41,496 bases of DNA from Streptomyces tailanensis. Lineage in GTDB: Bacteria; Actinomycetota; Actinomycetes; Streptomycetales; Streptomycetaceae. A program made the position numbers and the translations under genes. This document shows, piece by piece, positions 23,632 through 32,205 of this stretch. Location of the stretch: assembly GCF_008386495.1 (NCBI RefSeq), contig NZ_VTHJ01000027.1, positions 1-41,496 on the forward strand, in the 5' to 3' direction. Position 1 is the stretch's first letter, and each line of letters begins with the position of its first letter. The notes under the pieces were generated by a model that did not search any database, was not told the DNA's origin, and saw nothing but the letters and a program-made list of their open reading frames with translations.

Positions 23632-25976
23632 CCGAGGGCGTGGAACCTCACCAGTCCGATGCGTCGGCACCGCGCACCGCCGTGAGCGATCACGGCCGAC
23701 TGTTCCGTGCGGAGCGTGACCAGCACATCACCGAGTATCACACCCACATTGCCGCGACCCTCGGCGCCCTGGGGGATCAGCAGTGGGCGGGGCCGGATTC
23801 GGTGCGTGTGCCTCTGGCCGCCCGGATGCACTCGCCGATTCGGGACCGGCGCGATCTGCGGCGCGCGCTCTTGGCCGCGGTCCTGGGCAGCGAGCCGGAG
23901 CCGAAGGGCATCCACATCGTGCACGGCATGCCGGGCTGCGGGAAGACCGCGGTGGCACTGACCGTGTTCGATGAGGCGGTCGGCGGGCACGGTCTCACCG
24001 GGCTGTGGGTCAACGCATCCAGCGCCACCTCGTTCCGCGCCGGCATGCTCGCCGTGGCCACCGACCGGGGCGCCTCCCAGGACGAGGTCGACGCCGCCCG
24101 GGCGGGCAGGCGCCCGGCCGCAGACCTGGTCTGGCACTACCTCGGCCGCTCGGACGAACGCTGGATCCTCGTTCTCGACAACGCCGACGAGCCCGCCATC
24201 TTCCAGGAGCCTGGGTGGCTGCGCTCAAGCCCGCGCGGGACCGTACTGGTCACCACCCGGCATGGCGCCGCCCCGCTGTGGCACGGTGCCGCATCACACC
24301 CACTCGGCGTACTGGAGGTGTCGGACGCCGTAGATGTGCTGCTGGACTTCCAGGTCGGCGACGCAGACCTGGCCGTGCTGGAGCAACTGGCGCACAGCCT
24401 GGGCTGCCATCCGCTCGCCCTGATGCTGGCCGGCACCTATCTGGGCCAGCAGGTCCTGGAACCGGTGACCGTGCACGACTACCTCCAGCGCCTGCGGCAC
24501 GATCCGAGCACCGTCCTGGACCTCGGCGCCGAGCCCGGTGAACGCGATCTGCGCCGATTGATCAGCAGCACCTGGCAGTTGTCGCTGGACGCCCTGCACC
24601 GGCAGGGTCTTCCCGAGGCGACCACGGTGCTGCGGATCCTGTCGTGCTACGCCCCCGATCCTCTGCCGGTCGGCCTACTCGCCCCGCCCCGGCTGGATGC
24701 CACGGCCCTCGCGCAAGCTGATCCTCCCCTGACCGGTGGCCGGGCCAACACCGCCGTCATGGGGCTGAAATCGCAGTCGCTCGTCTCCCTCCACCATGTC
24801 CCCGGAGACTCCGGCCGACCTGCCGTACGGACCGTGCAAGCCCATGCCCTTCTCCTGGACACCGTCGCGGCCCGGATCCCGCTCGACCAGCGCGACATCG
24901 TGCTCACCGCCGCGGCCGAACTCCTCTCGCAGCTCCTGGCCACGAACGACGGCCAGTACATCGACAGCCAGAGCCTTCGCCTGTTTGCTCCGCACGCGAC
25001 GGCACTGCTGCGGCGCTGCGCCGGCATGAGCGGCTCGGCCCTGGAGCCCGCGCTGGCCGTCGTCCGCGGGCTGCGCCTCCAGAGCTACGCCCGTGGCGAC
25101 TACGCGACCGCCCATTCCCTCGGTGAAGTAGCTGCCGCCGCCACACGGGGTCAGACGACCCCCGACGCGCTGACCGACCGGCACGAACTCGCCCGAGCAC
25201 TCACCGGAACCGGCCGGTTCGCCGAAGCCGCCGACCTCCACCAGGAAACCCTGGACGCCCGCGAAACCCTGCTTGGCGCCGACCATCCCGACACCCTGGC
25301 CAGCGCCCACGCCCTCGGTCTCGCGCTGTACGGGCTCGGCAGATTCGCCGAGGACGAGCAGCACATGCGGCGTGCGGCAGACGGTCGCCACCGTGTCCTG
25401 GGGCCGGAGCACCCCGACACACTGGAGAGCCGGGCCTGTCTCTCGGACGCCATCGGCGAACAGGGGCGCTGGGCAGAAGCCGAGGCCCTCGCCCGGCCCA
25501 ACCTCGCACTCAGCGAACGCGCCCTGGGCGTAGAGCATCCGCACACCCTGCAGAGCAGAATCGCCCTGGCCTGGGTGCTCTCCAGAAACGACCAGCTGGA
25601 CGAGGCAGAGGCCCTCGCCCGGGCCACGGTCAGCGGCGGTGAACGCGTCCTGGGCCCAGAGCACCCGCGGACCCTGAACGCCCAGGATCTCCTGGCCGGC
25701 ATCCTGCTCCGCCAGGGCAATTGGCCCGAAGCGGAGCACATCGCCAGGACCGTGGCGGAAGCCCGCGAGCGCGTCGTCGGGCCGGAACACCCCCACACCC
25801 TGGCCATCCAGACCCGGCTCGCCCGCATCCTCATCGGCGCTGGGAACCACCGGCAGGCGCGAGATCTCGTGGCGCACACCCTCGCGGCCAGCACACGCGT
25901 ACTGGGCCCCGAACATCCCAGCACCCTCAACTGCCGCGAGGTGTGTGAGTTGGCCACGACCGAAGAGAACGCATGA
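23628..25976 (+). CDS. STAND/NLR-like NB-ARC protein with TPR repeats and N-terminal amyloid motif
   Basis: The 782-aa protein begins with a short tail containing GRLFRAERDQHITE at residues 23-36, a near copy of the end of the preceding effector. An NB-ARC NTPase follows, with Walker A GMPGCGKTA (about 98-106), Walker B RWILVLDNADEP (about 178-189), a GTVLVTTRHG sensor (about 203), and the winged-helix region HPLALMLAG and after. From about 505 to the end there are TPR repeats of exactly 42 residues, marked by a (D/E)HP.TL motif with its first residue at 552, 594, 636, 678, 720 and 762. In STAND receptors the TPRs sense a trigger, nucleotide exchange causes oligomerisation, and the N-terminal motif recruits the effector. 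The start GTG overlaps the effector stop, and the end overlaps the DUF397 gene (ATGA). The likely role is regulated cell death or phage defence; the trigger is unknown. Confidence 0.9.
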   Translation: MTEGVEPHQSDASAPRTAVSDHGRLFRAERDQHITEYHTHIAATLGALGDQQWAGPDSVRVPLAARMHSPIRDRRDLRRALLAAVLGSEPEPKGIHIVHGMPGCGKTAVALTVFDEAVGGHGLTGLWVNASSATSFRAGMLAVATDRGASQDEVDAARAGRRPAADLVWHYLGRSDERWILVLDNADEPAIFQEPGWLRSSPRGTVLVTTRHGAAPLWHGAASHPLGVLEVSDAVDVLLDFQVGDADLAVLEQLAHSLGCHPLALMLAGTYLGQQVLEPVTVHDYLQRLRHDPSTVLDLGAEPGERDLRRLISSTWQLSLDALHRQGLPEATTVLRILSCYAPDPLPVGLLAPPRLDATALAQADPPLTGGRANTAVMGLKSQSLVSLHHVPGDSGRPAVRTVQAHALLLDTVAARIPLDQRDIVLTAAAELLSQLLATNDGQYIDSQSLRLFAPHATALLRRCAGMSGSALEPALAVVRGLRLQSYARGDYATAHSLGEVAAAATRGQTTPDALTDRHELARALTGTGRFAEAADLHQETLDARETLLGADHPDTLASAHALGLALYGLGRFAEDEQHMRRAADGRHRVLGPEHPDTLESRACLSDAIGEQGRWAEAEALARPNLALSERALGVEHPHTLQSRIALAWVLSRNDQLDEAEALARATVSGGERVLGPEHPRTLNAQDLLAGILLRQGNWPEAEHIARTVAEARERVVGPEHPHTLAIQTRLARILIGAGNHRQARDLVAHTLAASTRVLGPEHPSTLNCREVCELATTEENA
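25281..25935 (+). repeat. In-gene 126-bp repeats encoding six TPR units
   Basis: Within the NLR gene, the (D/E)HPxTL codon block recurs every 126 bp exactly, at about 25281, 25407, 25533, 25659, 25785 and 25911. This gives 42-residue TPRs of the TPR_10/TPR_12 type. The strict period without any indel suggests recent expansion or homogenisation, and copy number may vary between strains. Confidence 0.75.
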
Positions 25977-26212
25977 ACGATTCCGTCACCCGGCAAGGAC
26001 AGGCAGCCTTGAACGAAACGATCATCCACGTCTGGCGCAAGAGCAGCTACAGCGGCAACGAGAACGCCTGCCTGGAAATACTTACCCCCCCCCCACCGGG
26101 CCAGGCCCCTGTCCGGGACTCCAAAGAGCCTGACGACTCAATGATCGTTTTCAAAGCGGAGGTATGGCTGAACTTCATAGCCGCAGTCCGGCGAGGAGAG
26201 TTTCCGATCTAG
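25973..26212 (+). CDS. DUF397-domain small protein
   Basis: The 79-aa product has the DUF397 pattern: WRKSSYSGNENACLEI (21-36), APVRDSKEPD, and MIVFKAEVWLNFIAAVRRGEF at the end. DUF397 proteins are abundant in Streptomyces, usually next to XRE-type helix-turn-helix regulators with a DUF5753 domain, as in WhiJ-like systems. No such regulator is adjacent here. Instead the ATG overlaps the NLR stop (ATGA), tying it to the effector-NLR operon. A 10-C run (26085-26094) lies inside the gene and encodes T-P-P-P-P; a slip there would truncate or alter the protein. Its role in this operon is unknown. Confidence 0.85.
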   Translation: MNDSVTRQGQAALNETIIHVWRKSSYSGNENACLEILTPPPPGQAPVRDSKEPDDSMIVFKAEVWLNFIAAVRRGEFPI

Positions 26213-26286
26213 GTACCAGCCTGCTCGACGCAGGCCTACAGGTGTGAACCGATCGTGGCGTGCCGGTGGGCGGAACGCGCCACTCG

Positions 26287-26309
26287 TCCCTCGGCGGAGC
26301 ACCGAGGGA
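26287..26309. terminator. Hairpin between convergent DUF397 and helicase genes
   Basis: An 8-bp perfect stem, TCCCTCGG/CCGAGGGA, with a 7-nt loop lies in the 148-bp gap between the plus-strand NLR operon and the minus-strand helicase gene. There is no T run, as is common in GC-rich actinomycetes. It could serve both strands. Confidence 0.6.
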
Positions 26310-26360
26310 GTTCGACGATCTTCGATGCCTGGGCTACTCCGACGGCTTCATCGACGACGT

Positions 26361-28682
26361 TCAGTCCCAGGCGAGTTGGCCGGTAGTCGCATTCCGTCTT
26401 GGTGCCGGCACGGTCGGCTGAGCGGTGGTGATGCGGTGGGTCAGGGCGGTGTTGCGCCTGAGGGTGCGATTGTTGGCAATCGCTCGCTCCACTGCCTCGG
26501 TATGTCCGATAATCATGACTCCTTGGCGGGCACGAGTGACAGCGGTGTACAGCAGATTCCGCTGGAGGAGCAGATCGCCGGTCTCGCTGAGGACCGGGAC
26601 GATCACGTACGGGTACTCGCTGCCTTGTGAGCGGTGGACAGTCAGCGCGTAAGCGTGGATGAGTTCGTCGAGTTCCGCGAACGGGTAGGCGGCCTGTTCG
26701 GCATCGTGGAACGTGACGGTGAGCTGGTGGGCCTCCAGGTCGAGAGCGGTGACAGTGCCGCTGCTGCCGTTGAAGATGCCCGTCTCCCCGCGGTGGGGGT
26801 TGTTGCGGATCTGCTGGACGCGGTCGCCGAGACGGAACGCGATGCCGTCGTGGTAGTGCTGGGGTTTGTCGTCGGACGGCGGGTTGAGCCGGAGTTGTAG
26901 GCGCAGGTTGAGGTCGGTCATTCCGGCGATGTTCTTCTTGCCGGGGCACAGGACCTGGATGTCCGTGGGAAGCACGCCGAAGTGACGGGGCATGAGGTCG
27001 GCCACCAAGTCCACTACGCGATGGGCGACTTCATCCGGGTCGGGAACGTGCCTGTTCCAGAAAGCCTTCCGGTCGTCCTCGGGCAGAGCGCCGCGGAGGA
27101 TTCGGTGGGCGTTGTGGACGATCGCGGCGCTGTCATCGTGCTGGCGGAAGACTCGGGTCAGCCGCGTGCGAGGGACGTCCTCCACGTCGAGCAGGTCGCG
27201 CAGTACCCGCCCGGGGCCGACGCTGGGCAGTTGGTCGACATCGCCGACCAGCAGCAGGTGGCAGCCGTCGCGGATGGCGGCGGTGAGCTTGCGGGCGAGG
27301 GCGGTATCCAGCATGGATGCTTCGTCGATAACGATGAGATCGGCGGAGTCGAGTGGGCTGGAGTGGTCGAAGAGAGTGTGGCCGTCCGGGGGGCGGATGA
27401 GGCGGTGGACGGTCATCGCGTCGCGGCCGGTGGTTTCTTCCAGCCGCTTCGCGGCCTTTCCCGTGGGCGCCGCGAGCGCCACGAGCGCGTGGGCTTCGTC
27501 GGCGATCTCGACAAGGGTGCGCAGGGTGTGGGTCTTCCCGCAGCCTGGGCCACCAGTGAGGATTGAGACAGGGCTGGTGAGGGCGGTGAGGATCGCGTGG
27601 TGCTGTTCCTCAGTCAGCCCGGACGTCTCGGTGGTGGTCAACCCAGCCAACCGATCGTCCCAGGGGGCGACTTCGGCGAGCAGGGACCGGGCGCTGAGCA
27701 GGCGCCGTACGTGGTGAGCGAGCTGGGTCTCGTCGCGGTGCAGGCGTGGGAGTACAGCGATCTCCGTGTCCACCAGAGTGCCGCTGCCGTCCCTCGCGGG
27801 CAGCGGCAGAGTTTCGATGATCGCCTCGTTGTGGTCGCACAGTGCTTTCAAGGCGTGGCGCAACACCACGTCGTCAAGGATCTCGGCGGTCGCCGGGTCG
27901 TCGTCCTTCAGCAGCGTGCGGGTCCGGAAAAGCAGAACCCGTACGGGCAGGTGACAGTGTCCTGCCTGGCCGGCAGCGAGGTTGAGTTCGTGCGTGAGCG
28001 CGGCCTGCAGACGCTCGTCGCTGTGCTTCGGAACGCCCACGGCAAGGGCGATCTTGTCGGCTTTGTCGAAGCCGATGCCCCGCACATCGCGGCACAGCCG
28101 GTAGGGAGTGTGCCGGACGATGTGCATGGGGTCGTCGTCGGTATCGGCGTATGCGGTGTAGATCTTCACCGCGAGCGCGGGAGTGAGATTCAGCCCCTGC
28201 AGGAACACCATGATCTCGGCAATGGACTTTTGTTCTTGCCACGCTGCGGTGATCCGCGCCAGCCGGATGTCGCCGATGTTGTGGACTTCCAGCAAGCGCT
28301 GCGCTTCGGTGTCAATGATCTTTAGCGTCTGGGCACGGAACCGGTCCACGATCGCTCCAGCGAGCGTCGGCCCGATACCCCGGATCATGCCCGAGGCGAG
28401 ATACATCCGGATGGCCCGTTCGTCGGCGGGCATCCTGCGATCGCAGCGCTCGGCGATGAATTGACGGCCATAGCGGAGATGTTGTGTCCATCTGCCGCTC
28501 ACGCGCACGCTCTCCCCTGGCCGCACGCCGAAGAGCGCCTTTCCGACCACAGTGATGCTCGGATCGTCGTCCGCCGTACTGGTCAACCGCAACACCGTGC
28601 GCTCGTCGTAGCTGACATGCAATAGGTGCTCGACTACTCCCTCCACCGCATCGAGGAGGTTCGAGTCCAGTTCATCGGACAC
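26361..28682 (-). CDS. RecD2-like SF1 DNA helicase
   Basis: The 773-aa protein matches RecD2 organisation. The N-terminal part has an OB-like segment (VRPGESVRVSGRW) and helix-hairpin-helix repeats (MIRGIGPTLAGAI near 97; HNIGDIRLARI; VRGIGFDKADKIA). The helicase core has Walker A SILTGGPGCGKTHT (about 375), motif II LIVIDEASML (about 454), motif III LLLVGDVDQLPSVGPG, and the late motifs YALTVHRSQGSEYP and NLLYTAVTRARQGVMIIG. RecD2 enzymes unwind DNA 5' to 3' without RecBC. The GTG at 28682 has GGAGG about 8 bp upstream. Nothing around it suggests a RecBCD complex. In this island it may support recombination, element maintenance or anti-phage DNA processing. Confidence 0.92.
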   Translation of the reverse strand: MSDELDSNLLDAVEGVVEHLLHVSYDERTVLRLTSTADDDPSITVVGKALFGVRPGESVRVSGRWTQHLRYGRQFIAERCDRRMPADERAIRMYLASGMIRGIGPTLAGAIVDRFRAQTLKIIDTEAQRLLEVHNIGDIRLARITAAWQEQKSIAEIMVFLQGLNLTPALAVKIYTAYADTDDDPMHIVRHTPYRLCRDVRGIGFDKADKIALAVGVPKHSDERLQAALTHELNLAAGQAGHCHLPVRVLLFRTRTLLKDDDPATAEILDDVVLRHALKALCDHNEAIIETLPLPARDGSGTLVDTEIAVLPRLHRDETQLAHHVRRLLSARSLLAEVAPWDDRLAGLTTTETSGLTEEQHHAILTALTSPVSILTGGPGCGKTHTLRTLVEIADEAHALVALAAPTGKAAKRLEETTGRDAMTVHRLIRPPDGHTLFDHSSPLDSADLIVIDEASMLDTALARKLTAAIRDGCHLLLVGDVDQLPSVGPGRVLRDLLDVEDVPRTRLTRVFRQHDDSAAIVHNAHRILRGALPEDDRKAFWNRHVPDPDEVAHRVVDLVADLMPRHFGVLPTDIQVLCPGKKNIAGMTDLNLRLQLRLNPPSDDKPQHYHDGIAFRLGDRVQQIRNNPHRGETGIFNGSSGTVTALDLEAHQLTVTFHDAEQAAYPFAELDELIHAYALTVHRSQGSEYPYVIVPVLSETGDLLLQRNLLYTAVTRARQGVMIIGHTEAVERAIANNRTLRRNTALTHRITTAQPTVPAPRRNATTGQLAWD

Positions 28683-28884
28683 GGGTTCTGCCTCCAGAAG
28701 TGCGCGCGGTGAGTGTTACGGAAGACTGTGCTTTTCAGGATGGATCAGCGCCGGGATCTTGATGCCAGATGTCCCCTGAATTGGCGATTCTCCTCAGCAG
28801 GCCGCCTCCCCAACCAGACATCTGCTTGCTGGTAGGGCAGATCCGCTTCTCGTGCGCAGCCGGACCTCTCCAGCCGGAAAGTGG

Positions 28885-29958
28885 CTAGAACGGGATGCTG
28901 CCGCCCGTGATGTCTTGATCACCGACCGCCGACTCCTCTTCGGTGGAGAGCGCTTGGGCCTCTGATGCCCTGGCCTGCCACTTGGCGTGGATGGCGCGTC
29001 GGCGTTTGGCTCGCCTCTCGCACTGCCAACACAGCCAGCCCTTTTCGACAGCGACAACCGTGCTGTTGTGGCAGTCCTCCGTGGCGCAGCATTGCCGTTT
29101 CGCCGTGCCCGGGGAAAGTTCCCACCCTGGGACGGGCGAGGCCCGGTAACCTGCGGGGCGGTCGCTGATGAGAAAGTCGCCGTGCCTGAATGGGTCGAAG
29201 GTGACCAGTTCCATGGGTGACGCATCGGGATAGGACCCGTATTTCCCGTGGTCGTGGCAGCGTTGACGCAGCCATCGCAGCGCATGCTGGAAATCGATGA
29301 TGTCGATACTCCACACCCACGCCCGACCACGGAGGTCGAGCAAGGTCATCTGCCCAGCGCGGCCGGGCAGATGGGGAGCGTCAATCTGTTCCCAGTACCC
29401 CTCGCCCTCGTCGAGGACCAACCCCTCGCACCGGCCCTCGGCTGTCGCAGCCACGCAGGTCAGCTCGTCAAGAGGGCCGGGGCAGATGCGGAGGAAGCCA
29501 CTGTATTTGATGACGTGACGAGTACCACCACGCTCTTCCGCAGTGGCCGGATCGGGTTCCTGCACCTCGGCCTCTCCACGCGGCCCGACCGGCGCCGACA
29601 CGAACGAGCCCTCGGCGATCGCCTTCTGTATGCGGATGGCCAGGAAACGTACGAACCGCTGCATAGCGGGATCGAGGTCGCAGTGCTCGACGGCCGGACA
29701 GACCGAGGAGTGCTTGACGCGGCAATAGCCATAATCTCGCGGGTTGGTTCCCAGGTAAGCGATGCCGTTCGACAGATGCCAGCGGTATCGGGGAGGCACC
29801 GCTCGCACGGGGATCTCCCCCGGGATGATCGGGACACGAGTGCCCTCGAAAGTGTCATGCCACTCAACGGAGTTACCGCACCAAGTGCAGCGCTCGACAC
29901 AGTCCTTGACTGGCGTCTTCGACTGGCTGCTGTGCCAGATCCGCATCCACGAACTCAC
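28885..29958 (-). CDS. DUF6083-like zinc-binding protein
   Basis: The 357-aa product has an N-terminal zinc-type module: Cys24-x2-Cys27 (CTWCGNSVEWHD), PPRYRWH (55-61), then CRVKHSSVCP with Cys79, His83 and Cys87. This pattern fits DUF6083 proteins of Streptomyces. The middle part (WSIDIIDFQHALRWLRQRCH and around) is unfamiliar. The C-terminus has another four-Cys cluster (QCCATEDCH...GWLCWQCERRAKRRR) followed by basic residues, suggesting nucleic-acid binding. The GTG at 29958 has GGGAG about 7 bp upstream. It is divergent from the UvrD-like gene at 30129 and lies 202 bp upstream of the RecD2-like gene in the same direction. Function unknown. Confidence 0.72.
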   Translation of the reverse strand: MSSWMRIWHSSQSKTPVKDCVERCTWCGNSVEWHDTFEGTRVPIIPGEIPVRAVPPRYRWHLSNGIAYLGTNPRDYGYCRVKHSSVCPAVEHCDLDPAMQRFVRFLAIRIQKAIAEGSFVSAPVGPRGEAEVQEPDPATAEERGGTRHVIKYSGFLRICPGPLDELTCVAATAEGRCEGLVLDEGEGYWEQIDAPHLPGRAGQMTLLDLRGRAWVWSIDIIDFQHALRWLRQRCHDHGKYGSYPDASPMELVTFDPFRHGDFLISDRPAGYRASPVPGWELSPGTAKRQCCATEDCHNSTVVAVEKGWLCWQCERRAKRRRAIHAKWQARASEAQALSTEEESAVGDQDITGGSIPF

Positions 29959-30128
29959 GGGGGCTCCCGGAAAGACAGGGCAAAGGGCTGGACTTCACCA
30001 CCGGCCACTTCATCCAACGCCAAGGAGCTATCTCAAGTTTTAGGCAATTCGGGTGATTTACGCTTCCAGCTTGGCGCGCCAACGAATTACCCTCTGCACC
30101 CAAACGGATACTCTCAGGGGAGACACGG
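29959..30128. promoter_or_regulatory. Divergent promoter region, relatively AT-rich
   Basis: This gap of 170 bp separates the DUF6083 gene (minus) and a UvrD-like helicase gene (plus). It is noticeably less GC-rich than its surroundings (for example TTTTAGGCAATTCGGGTGAT at about 30039) and must contain both promoters. AGGGGAG serves as the ribosome site of the helicase. No operator repeat was identified. Confidence 0.45.
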
Positions 30129-32144
30129 ATGAGGGGCGAACCGCCATCGGAGGAGCGGAAGGCACAGGCGGCCCCGCCCGACGGTGACCAGATGGAGCTG
30201 TTTGCACCGCCTTCCCAGGTACCACCGATCCCGGTCGGTTCCGCAGTGCTCCATCCCCAGACCGAACTGCGCCGTTTCGTAGGCGAACTGACGCGACGCT
30301 CGGGCTTGCCTTATCCAGAGGTGAACAACCGCATCAACCGTGAAATCGGCGTACGCAGCCGGGCGGGCGCCGACCTGGACGTCATCCAGCAGGCGGTGAC
30401 CTTCGCGCGGGGCTGGCTGGAACAACTGCGGGCTTCCAGCACGGACGAGCCCGAACGCACGGCACCGCCGACAGCGCCTGACTCGCCGATCAGCCATCGC
30501 GGTCGGCCGCCCTCCGTTCCCATCCCGCCGTCCTCCCGCTACGCGCCCAGCGCTCAGAACAGGCCGGACCACGGACGAGGTCGTCCGGCACCACGCCATC
30601 GCCCGGCTCCGACCACGGAGCAGGAGGCGGCCATCGCTGCGTTCCGTTCGGGCCGGAATCTTGCCTTGCAGGCAGGCGCCGGCACGGGGAAGACCACCAC
30701 GCTGGTCATGCTGGCCCAAAGCGACCAGCGGAGGGGTCGGTACGTGGCGTATAACACGTCAATCGCCACGGACGCCCGCCGCAAGTTCCCGGCCACCGTG
30801 AACTGCCGCACCGCGCATTCCCTGGCCTTTGCCGCTGTCGGCAACCGGTACAGCGAGCGGCTCAGTGCCCCTCGCCAGCCCAGCTGGAAGACAGGCGAGT
30901 CCCTGGGCATTGCCGTCAACATGACCGTGCGGATCGGCGATCGCAAGGTGACCAACAAGGCACTGTCGTACACCGTGCTGCGCACGGTGAAGCGGTTCTG
31001 TTATTCCGCTGACACCGACTTCCGCTTCTACCACGTCCCCGTGCTACGCGGGTTGGAGGACCAGCACTTTCACCACCAGCTGGCCAACATCGTCCTTCCC
31101 TACGCACGCCGTGCCTGGAAAGACCTGCAGAACCCTGACGGGGGTGCGGTCCGCTTCGAGCACGATCACTACCTGAAAATGTGGGCCCTGGGCCAACCGA
31201 AGATCCACGCCGACTACCTCCTCCTGGACGAAGCGCAGGACACCAACCCGGTGATCGAGGAAGTCTTCACCAACCAGCGCACGCACGCCCAACTGGTCAT
31301 GGTTGGCGACTCCGCCCAGGCCATCTACGGCTGGCGCGGAGCACGGGACGTCATGGCCGACTTCGACGGAGACCAGCTTGCCCTCTCGCAGTCCTTCCGC
31401 TTCGGCCCCGCCCTCGCCGAGGAAGCCAACCGCTGGCTGACAATCGTCGACGCACCAATCCGCTTGCAGGGCACACCCGATATCGACACCTTCATCGGTC
31501 CGATCGCGGACCCGGACGCGATCCTGTGCCGCACCAACGTCGGCGCCATGATGGAGATCTTGGACCTCCTCGACAACAACCGCCGAGTCGCTCTGGTGGG
31601 CGGCGGCGATGCCTTGGCGGCCCTGGCCAACGCTGCGGCTGACCTCAAAGCCGGCCGCCGCACGAGCCACCCCGAACTCGTCCTCTTCCAGAACTGGGGC
31701 GAGTTGCAGGAGTACGCCACCTACGACCCGTCCGGACAGGACTTGCTGCCCCTCGTCGACGTGATCGACGAGCATGGCGTCGAAGTCATCCTGGACGCCA
31801 TGCAACGCCTCAGTGCCGAGAGCCAGGCGGAGGTCACCGTCTCCACCGCCCACAAGGCCAAGGGCCGCGAATGGCTATCCGTACGGATCGCCCCGGACTT
31901 CGAACCCGCTCCCAGCGACGAGGTTGACGAGGAGGGCAACCCGCTGCACAAGGAGATCAATCCGGAAGAGGCGCGCTTGGCCTACGTCGCTGTCACACGC
32001 GCCCGCCGCCGACTCGACCCGGGCGGTCTCGGCTGGATCAACGATCACCCCGGCTGCGCCCCGGACGACGGTCCCGCCCTAAACGCCCCGTCCTCACCCT
32101 GGGAAAAGCTCGGGCCTATTCCTCCAGCCGGAGCGGCTCGCTGA
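30129..32144 (+). CDS. UvrD/Rep-like SF1A helicase with N-terminal extension (paralogue 1)
   Basis: This 671-aa helicase has Walker A LQAGAGTGKTTTL (about 177-189), motif Ia/Ib around NCRTAHSLAF, motif II LLLDEAQDTNP (about 365), motif III VMVGDSAQAIYGWRGA, motif IV-like SQSFRFG, and late motifs VSTAHKAKGREW and ARLAYVAVTRARRRL. It most resembles the compact UvrD/Fbh1-like group. Residues 1-160 are an extra region: a small helical module (ELRRFVGELTRRSGLPYPEV to GVRSRAGADLDVI, about 38-80) and then a Pro-rich linker. The gene at 34885-36423 encodes a close paralogue without this extension. ATG 30129 has a good AGGGGAG site. SF1A helicases move 3' to 5' on single-stranded DNA; the role here is unknown. 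Confidence 0.92.
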   Translation: MRGEPPSEERKAQAAPPDGDQMELFAPPSQVPPIPVGSAVLHPQTELRRFVGELTRRSGLPYPEVNNRINREIGVRSRAGADLDVIQQAVTFARGWLEQLRASSTDEPERTAPPTAPDSPISHRGRPPSVPIPPSSRYAPSAQNRPDHGRGRPAPRHRPAPTTEQEAAIAAFRSGRNLALQAGAGTGKTTTLVMLAQSDQRRGRYVAYNTSIATDARRKFPATVNCRTAHSLAFAAVGNRYSERLSAPRQPSWKTGESLGIAVNMTVRIGDRKVTNKALSYTVLRTVKRFCYSADTDFRFYHVPVLRGLEDQHFHHQLANIVLPYARRAWKDLQNPDGGAVRFEHDHYLKMWALGQPKIHADYLLLDEAQDTNPVIEEVFTNQRTHAQLVMVGDSAQAIYGWRGARDVMADFDGDQLALSQSFRFGPALAEEANRWLTIVDAPIRLQGTPDIDTFIGPIADPDAILCRTNVGAMMEILDLLDNNRRVALVGGGDALAALANAAADLKAGRRTSHPELVLFQNWGELQEYATYDPSGQDLLPLVDVIDEHGVEVILDAMQRLSAESQAEVTVSTAHKAKGREWLSVRIAPDFEPAPSDEVDEEGNPLHKEINPEEARLAYVAVTRARRRLDPGGLGWINDHPGCAPDDGPALNAPSSPWEKLGPIPPAGAAR

Positions 32145-32164
32145 CCGCAGTAACACTCGCGATC

Positions 32165-32185
32165 CGGCCCCGTCGGGGTGGGCCG
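32165..32185. terminator. Possible hairpin between convergent genes
   Basis: CGGCCC/GGGCCG, 6 bp with a 9-nt loop, lies in the 61-bp gap between the helicase end and the convergent 32206 gene. It is short and GC-only, so it could be chance. Confidence 0.3.
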
Positions 32186-32205
32186 CGCGACGGGAAATTC
32201 CCTGG

